Shown: positions 33,954-47,110 of the stretch, one piece after another
Layout of the letters: every line of letters begins with the position of its first letter
Numbering within the stretch: the first letter of the stretch is position 1
Origin: Vanessa cardui
Taxonomy: Eukaryota; Arthropoda; Insecta; Lepidoptera; Nymphalidae
Assembly (NCBI RefSeq): GCF_905220365.1
Contig: NC_061125.1
Coordinates: forward strand, 10,495,831 to 10,559,830
DNA: 64,000 bases
Direction of reading: 5' to 3'
The notes under the pieces: generated by a model
Databases searched by the model: none
What the model was told of the DNA's origin: nothing
What the model saw: the letters and a program-made list of their open reading frames with translations, nothing else
Translations under genes and position numbers: made by a program

Positions 33954-35097
33954 TTTCCTAATGATAATTTCCTTTATGGTGATAAAAACCAAGAACGATC
34001 TGAGTTATTATAAACTCGTTTCTAACCCACAATCATAGGTTACAATTCACCATTTCTCTCAGTTTTGCTTTCCCAATATATTATTGAGAAATAACAATTA
34101 AGTCTTATTACTAATATTAGTTGTACTTTGAGCGCTCTCGCGCTGTAATTACATTGAAAGGCCTTGTATGAATTAAACTATGTAATTAGAATTGTATTCT
34201 AATTTATTAATTATCAAAGTCGCTAGTTATTTAGACTACTAACTTTAACAACACAAAGGCAAATTCAAATTTCGAAGTCAACATACTCCTTAGATTTTAA
34301 TGTTTACGAAGTCTGGATATAAAAGTATAATTTAAAAGTCCTAAATAATTATTTTGACTTAGACTTAAATACGTTAACGATCCGTCAATTTTACTATAAA
34401 TTTCAAGTCCTGCTCATCCAATATTAATCTAACATTGATAATCAAAGCATGAAATTCTAGGAAAACAAGTAGGTACGGGCTTTGGCGTGAATGTTATCTT
34501 GGAGTTCCAAACTTCCATTCATCTCTCAAATTACATTTCCGAATACATGACATAGATCATAATAATAGAAATCTTCTGATATGAAAATTCGTTATCGGTA
34601 CTATTAATTCCAATTTTGAAATTAATAAAAGCAAATAATAAAACGTAAATTTTATATAGGGCATGCTACGCTATCGAGAAACGAATTGATCCAATTCTCG
34701 AGCGTTCGGAATCTGCGATTTCAAATCAAGTAGGTCACATATTTGCTGTTTAATTGTCTTTAGTCAACTACACTGTAATTAAGGAAAGGTATTTTTATAC
34801 ATTGCAAACATATTGCGGTTACAATACTTGAAACCTTCAACTACGAATAAGAAATAATGGTAATTGTTTTTGTTTATATGTTAAAGTTTGCTCACAAACA
34901 AATTATAACGACTTATAGTATGTTGTTACAAAGGTACTACCGTTGTCTTCTGGACGAAACTTTGACTCTGAAACCATAGTATTGTAAATAAGGAGTTCAC
35001 TGGACTACGTGACAGTAGGCGTCACAATTAGTCCAGCTGTGGGATACAGGCTAAATTGATGACGATGAGTTTTACTATAACACTAATGATAGATTGC
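33954..35097. other. Unique AT-rich DNA
   Basis: Contains a small gaattgatccaattc palindrome at 34690-34710. No repeat or exon recognised. Confidence 0.4.
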
Positions 35098-35275
35098 TTA
35101 ATCATTACATAGTATAAAACAAAATATATTCCTATGTATGCTTAGATCTTTAAAATTACGCAATGGATTTTAGTGATTCGAGAGAAGGTTTGTGTATATA
35201 ATACATGGACCATAAAGTAAAGAAACGCTGATAATTTAAGAAGTTTCTAATGTGATGATATACATATCCTTGATC
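35098..35275 (-). repeat. Repeat E, inverted copy
   Basis: Plus strand: acatagtataaaacaaaata, gcttagatctttaaaattac, gcaatggattttagtgattc and taatacatggaccataaag, the reverse of repeat E. Only the 3' two thirds remain. Confidence 0.6.
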
Positions 35276-36384
35276 TTTATATTGAATTATGAAATATTGA
35301 GTTCGATTAAAATCCTGACAAGATAAGCTAAACAAACTAATGTTGCTTATTTCACTTTGTTTTTCTCAGTAATATTTAAAAAACACTGAGAGAAACAAAA
35401 CGAAACTATTTTTATAAATAGTCGCAAAAATTACCAATTGCGTAAGCTCCAATATAAGCTCAGTTAAGGACACTTAACAACAAATTGAATGGACATAGAT
35501 GCGATCATGTATCTAATACTATCAGAAACAATTATAGAGTAATATCAATACAGAGAAGAACAAGGCCGTGCCATTGTGTAAATAGTTTTTGCTCGAGATA
35601 CTAAAACACATATGTATTTTATTATCTTGAGTGTGACTATTTAAAGAGGTTAAATTAGTACTTTAATTTATGTCTTAATTACGTACTGGCCGCTTGTATT
35701 AATTTGTGCATATAGTCAAAAAGTTATTTTCTATTTTTAGGTTTGCATTGTTCTTTTTTACTAGTTTTTTTACTGCCACATTATACCTATTAACAACTTC
35801 CCTATTTTATTGACAAATCAGTGAATTTGAGTGCTGTCATCGAAATTTTTACAAGATTTTACTAGTTAACAAAAATAATGGACAAATACAAATATCGAAA
35901 AATATGTGAATTATAATAATTAATTTGTATTTATTATATTACCTCATAACATAGCTCACAAAGCACATGGGGGTGATGTAAATGATACAGTATACAACAT
36001 CACTGAAGACTTCCACACTGTTTAATAAGTAACAGCAATTGATTTCGCAATCATTACAATCAAATAAAAAACAAATGAATACGAGTGAATAAAAAACATT
36101 GTCGCTAAAATTATTTATTTTCGATAAAAAAATATATATTTATCTCTGTTAACATTCTACTCTGCACTTTATCTACGAGTACCTGTAGGTGCAATGTAAG
36201 TCAATTTGTCTTCGTAGCGGCCACCGCGGTAATCCAGTTCAAACTGGATCGATCAAGTTAGGTGTTAGCGTGTTTACTAGATTAGTTTGGCTTTTAGTAT
36301 AAAATACCTGTCGCATATTAGTAGAGAATTTAGTTTCAGTAACATCTGTTTGTCATAATATTGGTTATACATTACACGTTTTAC
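35276..36384. other. Unique DNA with GC-richer block at 36205-36300
   Basis: Block: tagcggccaccgcggtaatc followed by an 8-bp palindrome atccagtt/aactggat (36232-36249). No ORF. Composition outlier only. Confidence 0.3.
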
Positions 36385-36512
36385 CTCCCAAGGTTGGTGG
36401 CGCATTGGTGATGTTAAGTTTGACTAATTTCTTACAGCACTTATTTCTAAGACCATTAGAGACTGCTTACCATCAGGTGTTCCGATTACCAAGATATATC
36501 ACAAAAAAATGT
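36385..36512 (+). mobile_element. Repeat B 3' end, poly-A tailed
   Basis: It reads ctcccaaggttggtggcgca, gcttaccatcaggtgttccg and atatatcacaaaaaaa, matching the terminal part of repeat B. Confidence 0.55.
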
Positions 36513-36717
36513 ATATTTTACGCAAATGGACCAAAACAAAAACTAGATAGAAACAGCTTGGTTACAAACGATCTATTCTATTGAATCACGTAGAATATTA
36601 TAAGTAACAAATATGTATTATTTATAATTATCTTTATAAGTACTACCAAATACATTTTTAAAAAGATTACGTCTTTTTAACGAGAAACTTTTCATTTATA
36701 AATGAAAAATATTATAC
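36513..36717. other. Unique AT-rich DNA
   Basis: Nothing recognised. Confidence 0.35.
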
Positions 36718-36900
36718 CTTATCCAAGTAGGCACTTAAAAGCACTTTTGGTTCGTCATTTTACAAAATTCAATTATACTTAAGTTACCACTGGTTCCAAT
36801 TAAATTATACCAAAATAAAACCAGCATGAAACTCAGTAATAATGCGTTTTACATACAAAACATTTAAAAACACTAACGCCACACTTTTTATCATCAATAT
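36718..36900 (-). mobile_element. LINE-C 3' end, degraded
   Basis: Plus strand: atccaagtaggcacttaaaa, gcacttttggttcgtcattt, gttaccactggttcc, catgaaactcagtaataatg and cacactttttatcatca. Older than copies b and d. Confidence 0.6.
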
Positions 36901-38654
36901 TACAATGTTTTATTGAATTATACTTCTTAATTACTTTTTAATGTTTTTAGCAAGGTGGTTAAAAATAATTAATAAATCCAGTATTTTTGCGGAAATAAAT
37001 TATAACGACTAGCTTGCTCCGGGAATGATGTATTGATTTAAGAGAATCGGATACTTGGCTTAAATTGTCGTAATGAATACAAATTTAATATTTCATAAGC
37101 ACTGATTCTAAAAAATATAATATACATATGATTTTCTATGTACTTATGACATTTTATAAAATAAAGTCGACATTTAAGCCAATGTAGTTTTGGAAAAGGT
37201 CTCTTTCATTCACGGTTTTTTTTTTCACGTAAAAGAACCAAATAGAACCTTAATGCTTTGTAATATACTGTAAAGCGTGCGTGAAATAGCCTATTATCAG
37301 TCTTTATCTGTTTTCCAACCAGACTAGTTGTGTATATTGGTAACATAATACAAACCCCGAAAAAAATGTTTGTGCAAATCTCAATCTTATATAAACGTAA
37401 TTAGGACTATTGTAGCTCGAATCAATTGTCAACTTAAACGTGTGTGAAAGAGGAAACCCAGTACCTGACCCATTACTTTTAATAACTGAAATTTCCTCAC
37501 AGGACATTCGTATTTACAGTCGTATAGGGCTGCGTGTCGTAAAGTCTAATATCGCTTGGCAAGCGACCAGCGGTGAACGTGTCTGTAATAACGAAATCCA
37601 CTTTCAGTTATGCTTTATTCGCGTCGGCAGCTCTCGCTGTACATACGTTTAGTCGCACATTTAGTTAGCATTGCCTTTAATTTTCAATTTGAGGCTTTAT
37701 CTTCATCGACATAAGAATCAAAGTTCTTCTGTCCATTTGATCTGTATCTTGTTTACTGACTCAAATTTTTCCACGATTTATGTTTTCCGACCGCATATGG
37801 TTGGTGAGGAAATAGTACCTAAACATTTTATTTTATATTTCTTTACATTTCTACAATTCATGCAAGATTTATAATATTTTCAGGGAGATAAACATTTATT
37901 TTACTTAAACAATAATATATATATTGGTGTCTATATAACATACAGTATGTACCACCAAGCAGCGATTATTTGGAGGATGAGTGAGCACATTATTATATTA
38001 CGTATTGTAGCTATGTATTAATAGTTTATTAAGTGGGTGGGTGTATATAAATACAACGGTTACATTTCTTAGTACTACTGGGTGAAGGGGATCAGTTGAC
38101 ATATTATTGCATCAGCCATACCATAAATATTAAAATAATCCTTATTCTGTCTGAGAAATAATATTGTATATAATTTTTAATTAAGAGCATAAAATATTAT
38201 GTATGTACACAATTTTAATCAAATGTTCTTAATTTAACCACGGACTTTCTAATAAAATTCTAAAAAAAACTTGTAAGAAATAATTTTACTTCATTAAAAT
38301 GAAGATTTAATAAAAATAGCCAAGATCACAATGTGAGACATAGGCTTTTCAAGAGGGAAAAACTCTAAAGATACAAGTACGCACCCAGTAGATAATGTAT
38401 TCATTACCTCGTATTTAAATATTGAAACAAATAAACATATTCGCTTCACGTTACACTGCTGGCGAGTTCTATTATAAGCTTTACATAAATTTTCGTTACG
38501 GAGTATTTAAAAAAATATACGCCTTATTAAAATATAATTAATCAATAACACACATCTAGGCCAAAACTCAAATCTAGGCCAGGACGAGTATATTATAAAT
38601 GCAGAGAGTTCTATCATACATAGATTCAATAACTGTGGTTTTATATAGAACAGG
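36901..38654. other. Unique DNA with GC-richer block at 37430-37690
   Basis: The block has two overlapping short ORFs (37304-37507 minus, 37440-37652 plus) without domains, a cgcttggcaagcg near-palindrome and a gtcgtaaag site. Neither strand looks protein-like. Possible conserved noncoding element. Confidence 0.3.
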
Positions 38655-38775
38655 TTGATTTTATGTAGGCCGAACGGGATAAGGCCACATGATGGTAAGT
38701 GATCATTACCGCATTGTAAGAAATGTTAACCATCCCTTACATCGACAGTGTGTCACCAACGTTGACTAAACCTAT
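38655..38775 (-). mobile_element. Repeat B 3' end fragment
   Basis: Plus strand: gattttatgtaggccgaacg, ccacatgatggtaagtgatc and accatcccttacatcgacag. The 5' half is missing. Confidence 0.5.
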
Positions 38776-39291
38776 GTGAAAATAAGAATATATTGTGCAT
38801 TACTTTTGATTTGATTGTATTTATTAGAATGTAAAAAAGTCAACAAGGCAATTAGTCGAATAAATTATTTAGTAAGTAGGATTAAACATTTTAAAAGGAC
38901 TGTGTGAATAGATTAGTTCTTATTTCGTTAGTGCTTTGTCAGCATAAATTAAAGCTAAGACTATTATTACTGATTACAATATTACGTTGTATAATGTCAG
39001 TACGTGATAAAGTTTGTAAAAATTAAATATTGGTGATGTACAATGTGGTTGTTTTGGTTTATTTTAAAAGGAATAATGAATGTCAACAGTATTTAATATG
39101 ATTGCTAAGATGCTATGTACTTACACTCGCCCACTAAAGCTTATAACAGAAACACCATTATACTTTATTGTACACCACACACAGAGAAAATAAATAAATA
39201 TATAGATTTAGGCTTAATAAAAAGACGTACAAGAATAACTAATAGAATTAGAGGCGGGTGGTGCCAATAATTACACAAAGTTATGCTTTTT
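38776..39291. other. Unique AT-rich DNA
   Basis: Nothing recognised. Confidence 0.4.
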
Positions 39292-39572
39292 TGAGAGACG
39301 AGATGGCCAGAGCCAGTGGTTATAACGCGTGCATATTAACAGATGATTGCGGATTCAAACCCAGACAAGCATCACTGAATATTCATTTGATTAATTTGTG
39401 TTTATAATTCATGCCGTAATCGACGGTCAATGAAAACATAGTGAGGAAACCTGCATGTGTCTAATTTCCCATTCCTCCAACCCGCATTGGAATAGCGTGG
39501 TAGAATATGTTCCAAACCCTTTCCTTAAAGAGATGAGGCCTTAACCCAGCAGTGAGAAATTTACAGGCTGTT
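39292..39572 (+). mobile_element. SINE-A with small insertion in the head
   Basis: It reads gagagacgagatggccagag, where the usual ggcccagtgg is interrupted, then gcggattcaaacccagacaa, gaggaaacctgcatgtgtc, acccgcattggaatagcgtg and agtgagaaatttacaggctg. A short deletion removes the gaaattctgcc region. Confidence 0.75.
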
Positions 39573-39605
39573 AATATTATTGTATGCTATTTTTATTGGA
39601 ATATC

Positions 39606-39660
39606 TTATGAATGAGTGATACCCAGACCAGGTTACACAAAGTCCTGCCACCAAGTAATG
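39606..39660 (-). mobile_element. Repeat B 5' end fragment
   Basis: Plus strand: gaatgagtgatacccagacc, aggttacacaaagtcctgcc, matching the 5' end of repeat B inverted. Confidence 0.4.
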
Positions 39661-39964
39661 TCAATCACTATTTAACTTATAACTATTATTTATTCGCTCA
39701 AAGCCAAGCGAGACAACAGAAGGTAATTATTTTCTATATATCAAAATTATACCTACAACGTCCCCTCAGTTTTAGCGATATTCAATGTTGCATTGAGTGA
39801 AATTAGGACGAGGGATAGATCAATCATGGGGTAGAATTTAAAACGCAAAATGAGATTGAAAAATAATCTGTCACCCATCCCCCAATGCCATCTATAAAGC
39901 CCCTCCCGGCTTTTATGTACGGTTACAAAATATACTCAGTTTGAGCTTATTTGTATTCCGAGAT
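39661..39964. other. Unique DNA
   Basis: A C-rich patch at 39870-39925 contains ctataaagcccctcccggc, a TATA-like box followed by GC. A promoter cannot be supported without a downstream exon. Confidence 0.3.
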
Positions 39965-40135
39965 ATATTAGGCGAGATTGCCTAGTAAGACAAGTGAGAT
40001 GTAACCGGATATTGTGGGTTCAAATCCGGGTACACACCACGTTATTTTCAGGCACTTATTAATTACTATTGTGCTAGACGGTGAATGAGAATGTGGTAGA
40101 ATATGCTCTAACTCTTTCCGCAAAAGGTGACGTTT
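39965..40135 (+). mobile_element. Internally deleted tRNA-derived SINE
   Basis: It has a B box in gggttcaaatccgggt, then caggcacttattaattacta, gctagacggtgaatgagaat and gtggtagaatatgctctaac. The head resembles SINE-A only loosely and most of the body is deleted. Confidence 0.5.
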
Positions 40136-42686
40136 TTATTTTGTTTATTGTATTGCAACTATACCGTGGCTATGCTAGTACATTGCATGTATTAGAGTTG
40201 CTCACTCACTTCGTATAGTAACAAAGCTTCTTGTTATTAAATGAAAACATGTTCTTTATAATATATTTACCAGAAATAAATGGCACACAAAATAAAGTGC
40301 CGATTCCCATAAAAATGTAACCAGCCGTTTCCGGATGATTGATGCTTTTAAAGAGTGTTCTCTAAAATACATTTTTACATGTCAACGTGAATAGCATTCC
40401 AATCAATCTAAGGTTCATTCATCTGTCTAATCTACGACAATACATCCGTGGTATTACGGTAAAAGTTATTAAGCACATAACAATTTATCATAAAAATCGT
40501 TATAACTCCTGCTGTTGCCTAAAATAACAGAAAGTAACGGCCATTGCCGCTCTGCAAACTCGATTACTCGATCTTCATAGCACTCTTTATGGCTATCGTA
40601 AAATATTCCCCCGATATGAGTGTTTTCAAACAATAATCTTAAGAATATGAAGCGCTTTAGCGCTATTCGAGTTGTGGTTTAGATGTAGGCACGTCTCCAG
40701 AAGGAGGTTTATTATTAAATGTTTTTAGGAATAAATGTTAGTAGGCTTAGGTTCTGTTGAAATAGTAACTACTATCTCGTCACCAATGATTCATTCGTAA
40801 AACTTTGTCGCTAGGGTTGTCCCTGCAATCGTAAAATTACTATAACAACTTTATAAATAAATTATTATTATATAGAATTATTTTCATTTTGATTCTTCGA
40901 AAAATTGTAGACTAATTTGAATGAAGTTTTAAATGAGAAACTTAAAACCTTATTTGTTAAGCTAGTGAAGCTTAATATAGAATGTTATGGTATAATATCC
41001 TAGCCCTTTTAGGTCGGTTATAATTACCATAAAATAAAATAAATATTTATACAACATTAATAACGGAAGACATAAACATTTTTATTCTCTTATTCAGTCC
41101 CTTCTTATATATAGTGATCATTATTAATTTAATTATATATTAGTTCATTTAATGTCTATTTATAATAAAAGGAATAAGGTCTTAATATTCTTTGGCTATA
41201 AATATAAATTCAAATTCGACTAACTAAATCAAATTGCTAAAATTATTATAAAGAACGCTGCCTTGTAAAACAAAAGCCGGAGCAGCTCTTAACAATCGTA
41301 CATAATCTATAACGGGAAATAACTAAATTTATTCCCCCATCCATCAAGGAGGAGATTTCCAAGTGTAACGGATCAAGTCTATATTTTTTAAATCCACCAT
41401 CATCTCGTCTCAATTTAATTTGTGAGATCCAATTTCCCGAAGACGGTGCCTTCCTGATTATTATTGCAATACGTCGACATCTACGTAATGCTTCGAATTA
41501 AGTGTTCGGGAAATATAAATAATGATTCGAATATAATAAAAATATCGATGTAACGATATAAATATAGAAAAATACATTTTAAATCGATATTATTATTATT
41601 ATGATATCGACTTTTTGTAGATTAACTATGATTACAAATGATAATCTTTTAAGTGCCTTTTCATGCCTTCTGGTAATGCTAGCTGAGATAATTTTTTTAC
41701 TTTTAAGGTCAATAGTTTCATGGAATTTAGTTTTGAGTCATTATAGGTTTAATATAACGTACTTACAATTAAAATATTTTTAATACCTATCAAATTCTTC
41801 TTTACCAGAATTAAAAATATTTTTTATTATTTTGTTTAACTGTAGATTAAAATAAACCTATTTCTTCGTATAATGTGATATCTTACTTGATACTAAAACG
41901 TTACTTGCAAGAAAAATTACAAGAAACCAAATTTGTATATCGGAAATCCCCTTTCGATGTCAAGGGATTACTTATACGAGAAATATTATTTCCGCGTCAG
42001 TACCATGATTTTTAGAATGTGAAATACACGGAAAGGTTAAATATGACATTTATTGAGACATCTATATACACTATATATATGTACGTTGGTCGTCAATCAA
42101 GTGATAACTAATAAACATATCGGTATGAAGTTATGAGTTGAAACGAAATTTTCCGTAGATGCTTATCAATTATCGATGGTTTAAATTCAGCTGATATCTT
42201 TTTTTATTTAATTTGATGCTTGATGAATGTTCAATCAGTAGCAGTTTATTATTTATTTCATATAAAATAACAATTGAAAATAAGACATTATATGAATAAT
42301 ACATATATTAAAAACACAAAGAAATTATATATACATTTTTATATGTTTATTTGACTCTCTATATCTCAAACTTTTGTTTCATTTACAAATCACATGTTAA
42401 AATAAGTCTCGTATACATATTACGTAACATAAATCAAACGGAGCGATGAAGCGGAATAAGAATTAAGGAATAAATGAAATGCAAATGTGTATGGACATTT
42501 GCATGTGAGATGAAACTTATCGGAATAGAAGCAGAATTAAAAATTATAATGACGTCACATAATCTAGATGATATATGTATAAAATAATATAAACAATTTG
42601 ACAAAATGCTCGATGATTTTCATTAGTTGGCTTTTCTCTATCGGTGATAGTGCTAAGCTTAACAATCAATGAGAGAGATTTGATTT
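40136..42686. other. Unique DNA with GC-richer blocks at 40500-40720 and 41380-41520
   Basis: First block: aacggccattgccgctctgc, actctttatggctatcgtaa, gaagcgctttagcgctattc. Second: ttcccgaagacggtgccttc, gcaatacgtcgacatctacg. Neither has an ORF or a repeat match. 42200-42420 is AT-rich with the small Phe/Leu-rich ORF at 41601-41783 upstream, which I treat as chance. Candidate regulatory DNA by composition only. Confidence 0.3.
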
Positions 42687-42724
42687 TCAACCGACTTCCA
42701 AACGGAGGAGGTTATCAATTCGTC

Positions 42725-42790
<66 letters not shown>

Positions 42791-43160
42791 GTTACCTCAT
42801 AACTTTTTCCTGGGTGGACCGATTTTGATATTTTTTTTTTGTTTGAAAGGTAGTGCTTCCCGTGGGGTCCCATTTTTTTTTTATTTTTTTCCGATGATGG
42901 TATCCGTATGAAAACGACGTAAGTCTTAAATTTGCATTATGTATATGCGCGACAAATAGGTGAATAACTCAAAATCACGTTAACCAATTTTGATGATTCT
43001 TTTTTTATTATAAAGGATATACTTTAAGGGTAGTTTGGTGAAAGTTTGGTAAGGTTCTGAGCACAGGATCCATGACAAATTAAGGGAACGGGAGGGAACG
43101 GAACAATTCTGAGGAGCACGTTAGCAATACTCGGTCGAATCTTTTATTTATGGGTTACTT
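42687..43160 (+). repeat. Repeat I with T56 tract
   Basis: It starts caaccgacttccaaacggag, contains gttacctcataactttttc, ctgggtggaccgattttgat and gtagtgcttcccgtggggtc, and includes an uninterrupted T run at 42729-42784 (56 bases). The opening aaccgacttc sequence is common in lepidopteran dispersed repeats. No coding capacity. The T run is likely unstable and hard to assemble. Confidence 0.6.
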
Positions 43161-43227
43161 GGATATTTGAATCACCTTCCGGAACGTGGTTATGTTCATG
43201 TAATTGTCATAATCAAATATTATAATC

Positions 43228-43478
43228 AACTAGCGACTCGCCCCGACTTCTCACGGGTGCAATACTGATACTAAATATACTAAAGAATTTGTTTATTTAC
43301 GACATCACATTGCAAACTTCTAAAATTGTCAGTGTTTCTTTACTATATTGTTCATTTATTATATACACAAACCTTCCCCTTGAATTACACTATCTATTAA
43401 AAAAAAACTGCATCAAAATCCGTTGCGTAGTTTTAAAGATATAGGGACAGAGAATGCGACTTTGTTTTATACTATGTA
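43228..43478 (+). repeat. Repeat E, copy 3
   Basis: It reads aactagcgactcgccccgac, ttctcacgggtgcaatactg, atactaaatatactaaagaa, tcaaaatccgttgcgtagtt and gcgactttgttttatactat. Well preserved. Confidence 0.75.
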
Positions 43479-44450
43479 TTGACGGAACTCCTAAACGGCT
43501 TACAGTTAGGGTGCGATTTGGGGCAGAATTTCTTTCTGTCTTTAATCAAATTTTGTGTATATGATGTACGACATAGCATACGAATAGCTCTTTTGCAAAG
43601 TTTTTTACTGAGGTCGATTACAGCTCTTTCGAGAGTGGTACCTTGTAGTTTATGCCGCATGACGTATTAAAGCCGCATTTTCGAAAGTCTATTTTTGCTT
43701 TATTCGAAAGTTTCTTTTGAAATTGTCCCTGAAGTAGTTTCTGATTCATATAATCGGCACGCTTAATCTATCCATATTAAGAAAAAAATGTTAGTCTACA
43801 TCAGCTTCACTTAAAATCAAAAAATAAATAAAATTTTAACAAAAAGAAAAACCGACTTCAAACAAAACAGTATTTTAAAACAAATTAAAATGCACTCAAA
43901 AGTAATAAAAATAATTGCATATTTAACACATTTTTGAGAGTCCTCCTAGGTAAAATGAAATGAAAAATATTAGACTACTTAAAAGTCGATTTAAGATTAT
44001 ATAATGTAGTTATAATTATTGCTATATTTGGAGTCGGTGTCAGCCACAGGCACACGCAATATGTGTTTGTTGATTATCGTCGCATTTTATGCACCGAACC
44101 ACACAAACATTAGTTAACAGATAACCTCGAGTCATTTTGATTTCAGTCGTACAAGCGTAATCGGTTTCGTGTTCTAAATTCGAAATTTTCAAAAGTTTCG
44201 AATCGAGAATCGTTAGTATGAAGCACTACTGCAATAAGAAGGGGTGTGTAAGCAATGTGGTGTCAATATTTGCAAAGAGCTTAGCAAACGGCTTTTATAA
44301 ACGATGATAAAATATATAGAGCTTTAGATATTCGTGTTGAATTTTAGCCTTAATCGAATATATATATTTTATTAAAGTAAATTATAAGTAAATTATATTA
44401 AATATAAAGTAAATTAAGTAATTTAAATTATATAAAGTAAATTATAAGTA
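43479..44450. other. Unique DNA
   Basis: Opposing short ORFs at 43472-43670 overlap and cannot both be real; neither has a domain. At 43845 aaaaaccgacttcaaac resembles the start of repeat I. AT-rich taaagtaaatta-type repeats occur at 44380-44450. Confidence 0.35.
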
Positions 44451-44744
44451 TAAGAAATACAGAATAGTACCTATGTACTAGCGACACGCCCCGGCTGCGC
44501 AGGTCACAATGCTGATACTAAATACACTGCAGAATGTCTTACAATTTTCTCAGTTTTTCAGTCATTTTCTAACCTATTGTGCATGTATTACACATATAAA
44601 CCTTCCTCTTGAATCATTTTATCTTTAAAAAAAAAAAAAACAATTTGAAAATCCGTTGCGTAATTTTAAAGATCTAAGCATATATAGGGACAGACAACGG
44701 TAAGCGACTTTGTTTTAAACTATGTAATGATTCTGTATTTCTTA
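44451..44744 (+). repeat. Repeat E, copy 4, bounded by a 15-bp inverted repeat
   Basis: The core 44477-44727 reads actagcgacacgccccggct, caatgctgatactaaatac, aatccgttgcgtaattttaa and gcgactttgttttaaactat. The immediate flanks taagaaatacagaat (44451-44465) and attctgtatttctta (44730-44744) are exact reverse complements. Copy 3 lacks these flanks. Confidence 0.7.
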
Positions 44745-44807
44745 AATTACAATGTTTATTATACCAACTGAAACTTAAGTACCAGTTAGTAAACGTAATA
44801 AAGACCA

Positions 44808-44866
44808 AGACCTCTTTTTGTTTTGTGGAGAAGGCTTAGAGACAATTTTACCACACACTCTTGCAC
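44808..44866 (-). mobile_element. SINE-A fragment
   Basis: Plus strand gacctctttttgttttgtgg, agaaggcttagagacaattt and taccacacactcttgc weakly match the tail half of SINE-A inverted. Confidence 0.35.
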
Positions 44867-45783
44867 CATTTACCTAATTTAGTTGCTTGTTTTACGTTAT
44901 GTCAATTGATTACATTCACCTATATTTAAGTGCATTTTATTAAAACCTTTTTTGTTAAAACTTATTGTATGTTATGCCAGCTACACCTTATATGTTATTT
45001 TTAATGACGTCAGAATTGAACGCTGGTTATATAGACAGTCACATAGACAGTAGCTTAGGTACGACTTTTTTACTAAGACTTTTTAGTATGAAAATGTAAA
45101 ATTTGGAGCGAGTTTTCATTCCTTATGATACGTTATGACGATTTATTTAATGAAAAATGTTTCCCGAAACTCATAAAAGCTTGAGATTCGAAATCATTTA
45201 AACGAGTTTCATATCTTGTTCTTTGTAGACGTTTACGTTTATTCTGATTAAACTTTGAAAATTTTACGTTATAATGTTCCAAAATTCTTAACCAAATTTT
45301 GACGTACGTTATATATTTTTATTAGATTATATAGATAAGAATAAAAGTTAACGACATAGGAAGATAAATAGTCCAAAGTGTCAGTACACCAGGTACTGCG
45401 CCTGATCGTAGGATCAGATCTTTTGTGATCTTTGACGTGAGCGGAAATCCATGAGCGTTAAGTTAGTTATTGATGAGAAACCAAGTTATAGTTATGTCAC
45501 TATCCCCTTTCTTTTTTTGCCTCAAACTGTATGTATATTTGGCGTGTAGGCTATCTTGAGATACTGAGGCATATAATATTCAGAGACGGATCCAGGTATG
45601 AGGCTAGCCAATATTCAAAGACCGAAGGAATAATATATTTTTATTTACGAGTACCCTGTACTGTCTGATTGATTAATGTATTATAATAATCTAATAATAA
45701 ATTGTTATGATTTCGTCATTCCAAATATGGAATACAACTAAAACGGCGATGTGCTGACGGCACATATATATAACAGTCCTTAG
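44867..45783. other. Unique DNA
   Basis: Nothing recognised apart from a cagatc…gatcttt patch near 45410-45435. Confidence 0.4.
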
Positions 45784-46068
45784 CTTTTTTATGGTATAGG
45801 TTGGCGGACGAGCATATGGGCTACCTGATGGAAAGTGGTCACCATCTATGGACGATGGTGAAAGAAATATTAAATATTCCTGACATCGTCAATGTGCCAC
45901 CGACCTTGGAAACTGAGATGTTATGTCCCTTGTGCCTGTAGTTACACTGGCTCACTCACCCTTCAAACAGGAACACAACAATACTGAGTACTGTTATTTG
46001 GCGGTAGAATAACTGATGAGCAGGTGGTACCTACCCAGGCGGGCTTGCACAAAGCCACCACCAACAAG
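45784..46068 (-). mobile_element. Repeat B, full length
   Basis: Plus strand: cttttttatggtataggttg, gcggacgagcatatgggcta, cctgatggaaagtggtcacc, tgacatcgtcaatgtgccac, ttgtgcctgtagttacactg, tactgttatttggcggtaga and aggcgggcttgcacaaagcc. On the minus strand it ends …accataaaaaag, an A-tailed 3' end, so it is probably retrotransposed. No ORF. Confidence 0.75.
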
Positions 46069-46814
46069 AAAAAGCTTCTTTTCTCCTCTTTTATTTGGTA
46101 TCTAATCGTTAACATCCATTTCTCTTATAGCACTCTTCTCTCATTCCAAGGCTTCTTAGGTCGTCCCCTCCCTCTCCATTCCTCTAAGTTCATGCTCATC
46201 TATAAAGATACGAAACGTATACATTTTTGAAGTTTATATTTTAAGTTACCAATTAATATTTCATTCAATAAATTTAAATTTGGAATTATAAATCAAAATC
46301 TAAATAAAACACTAAAGCACTCGGTCCCGTAAAAAGTATAAAAAAGATTTCGTAATAAAAGTATTCATCTTTTAATTCCTTTACAATCGGATTTGGATAT
46401 GATTGGCATTTCAATAAGGGTTGTCGTTCGGTGACATTTCAATAGATAGTAAGAATATATTTTGTTCGCTTGCATGTATAACGAATTTATATATCTGTTT
46501 TTAAGTTCTTTAATATCACTACAAAAAAAAATAATAAAAGAACAACTCGATCTCCCATTTTGTAGGAAAGAGAACATATTATCCGATGCCTTAGATATTC
46601 ACGGCTGAGCCAGGGATTAATTATTGTAAAATCAAATTCAGATCATCGTTAAAATTTAATTGTTTTATCAACTGTTGAAAGTGTACCAACCATTTTAAGA
46701 CAAGCAGCAAACCCGCGGTCGTGCTTTTCTGGTTGTTGTTATTGTGTATTGACATATGCATATACCTATCAACAATCTAGAGTCTAGGTTTTTTCATGAA
46801 ACAATTTTATATAT
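46069..46814. other. Unique DNA
   Basis: The minus-strand ORF at 46365-46577 lacks a domain. Confidence 0.4.
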
Positions 46815-47110
46815 CAAAAATCAAAAAAAAAATCAAAATAAACTTTATTCAAGTAGGCTTTTATAAGCACTTTTGAATCGTCATTTTACAATTAAGTGAA
46901 GCTACCACCGGTTCGGAAAGTTGATTCTACCGAGAAGAACCGGCAAGAAACTCAGTAGATACTCCTTTTTAACATTTAAAAAATACAACGTCATGATAAT
47001 TAAATACAATTATTTAAATTAATGTATCCTGCTTGGAAGTCAACAGGTATTAACTCCACGCTTTTTTATCATCTATAAAATCTTGTATCGAATAATATGC
47101 TTTTTCTTCC
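46815..47110 (-). mobile_element. LINE-C 3' end (copy d)
   Basis: Plus strand: caaaaatcaaaaaaaaaatc, aaactttattcaagtaggct, gaagctaccaccggttcgga, accgagaagaaccggcaaga, gcttggaagtcaacaggtat and atcttgtatcgaataatatg. It stops in the end of the RT region, and its aagcatattattcgatac variant matches copy c rather than copy a. Confidence 0.8.

Noticed and set aside
39880..39930. ctataaagcccctcccggc as a core promoter
   Set aside because: No initiator, downstream exon or conserved ORF nearby; TATA-like strings are common in this AT-rich DNA.
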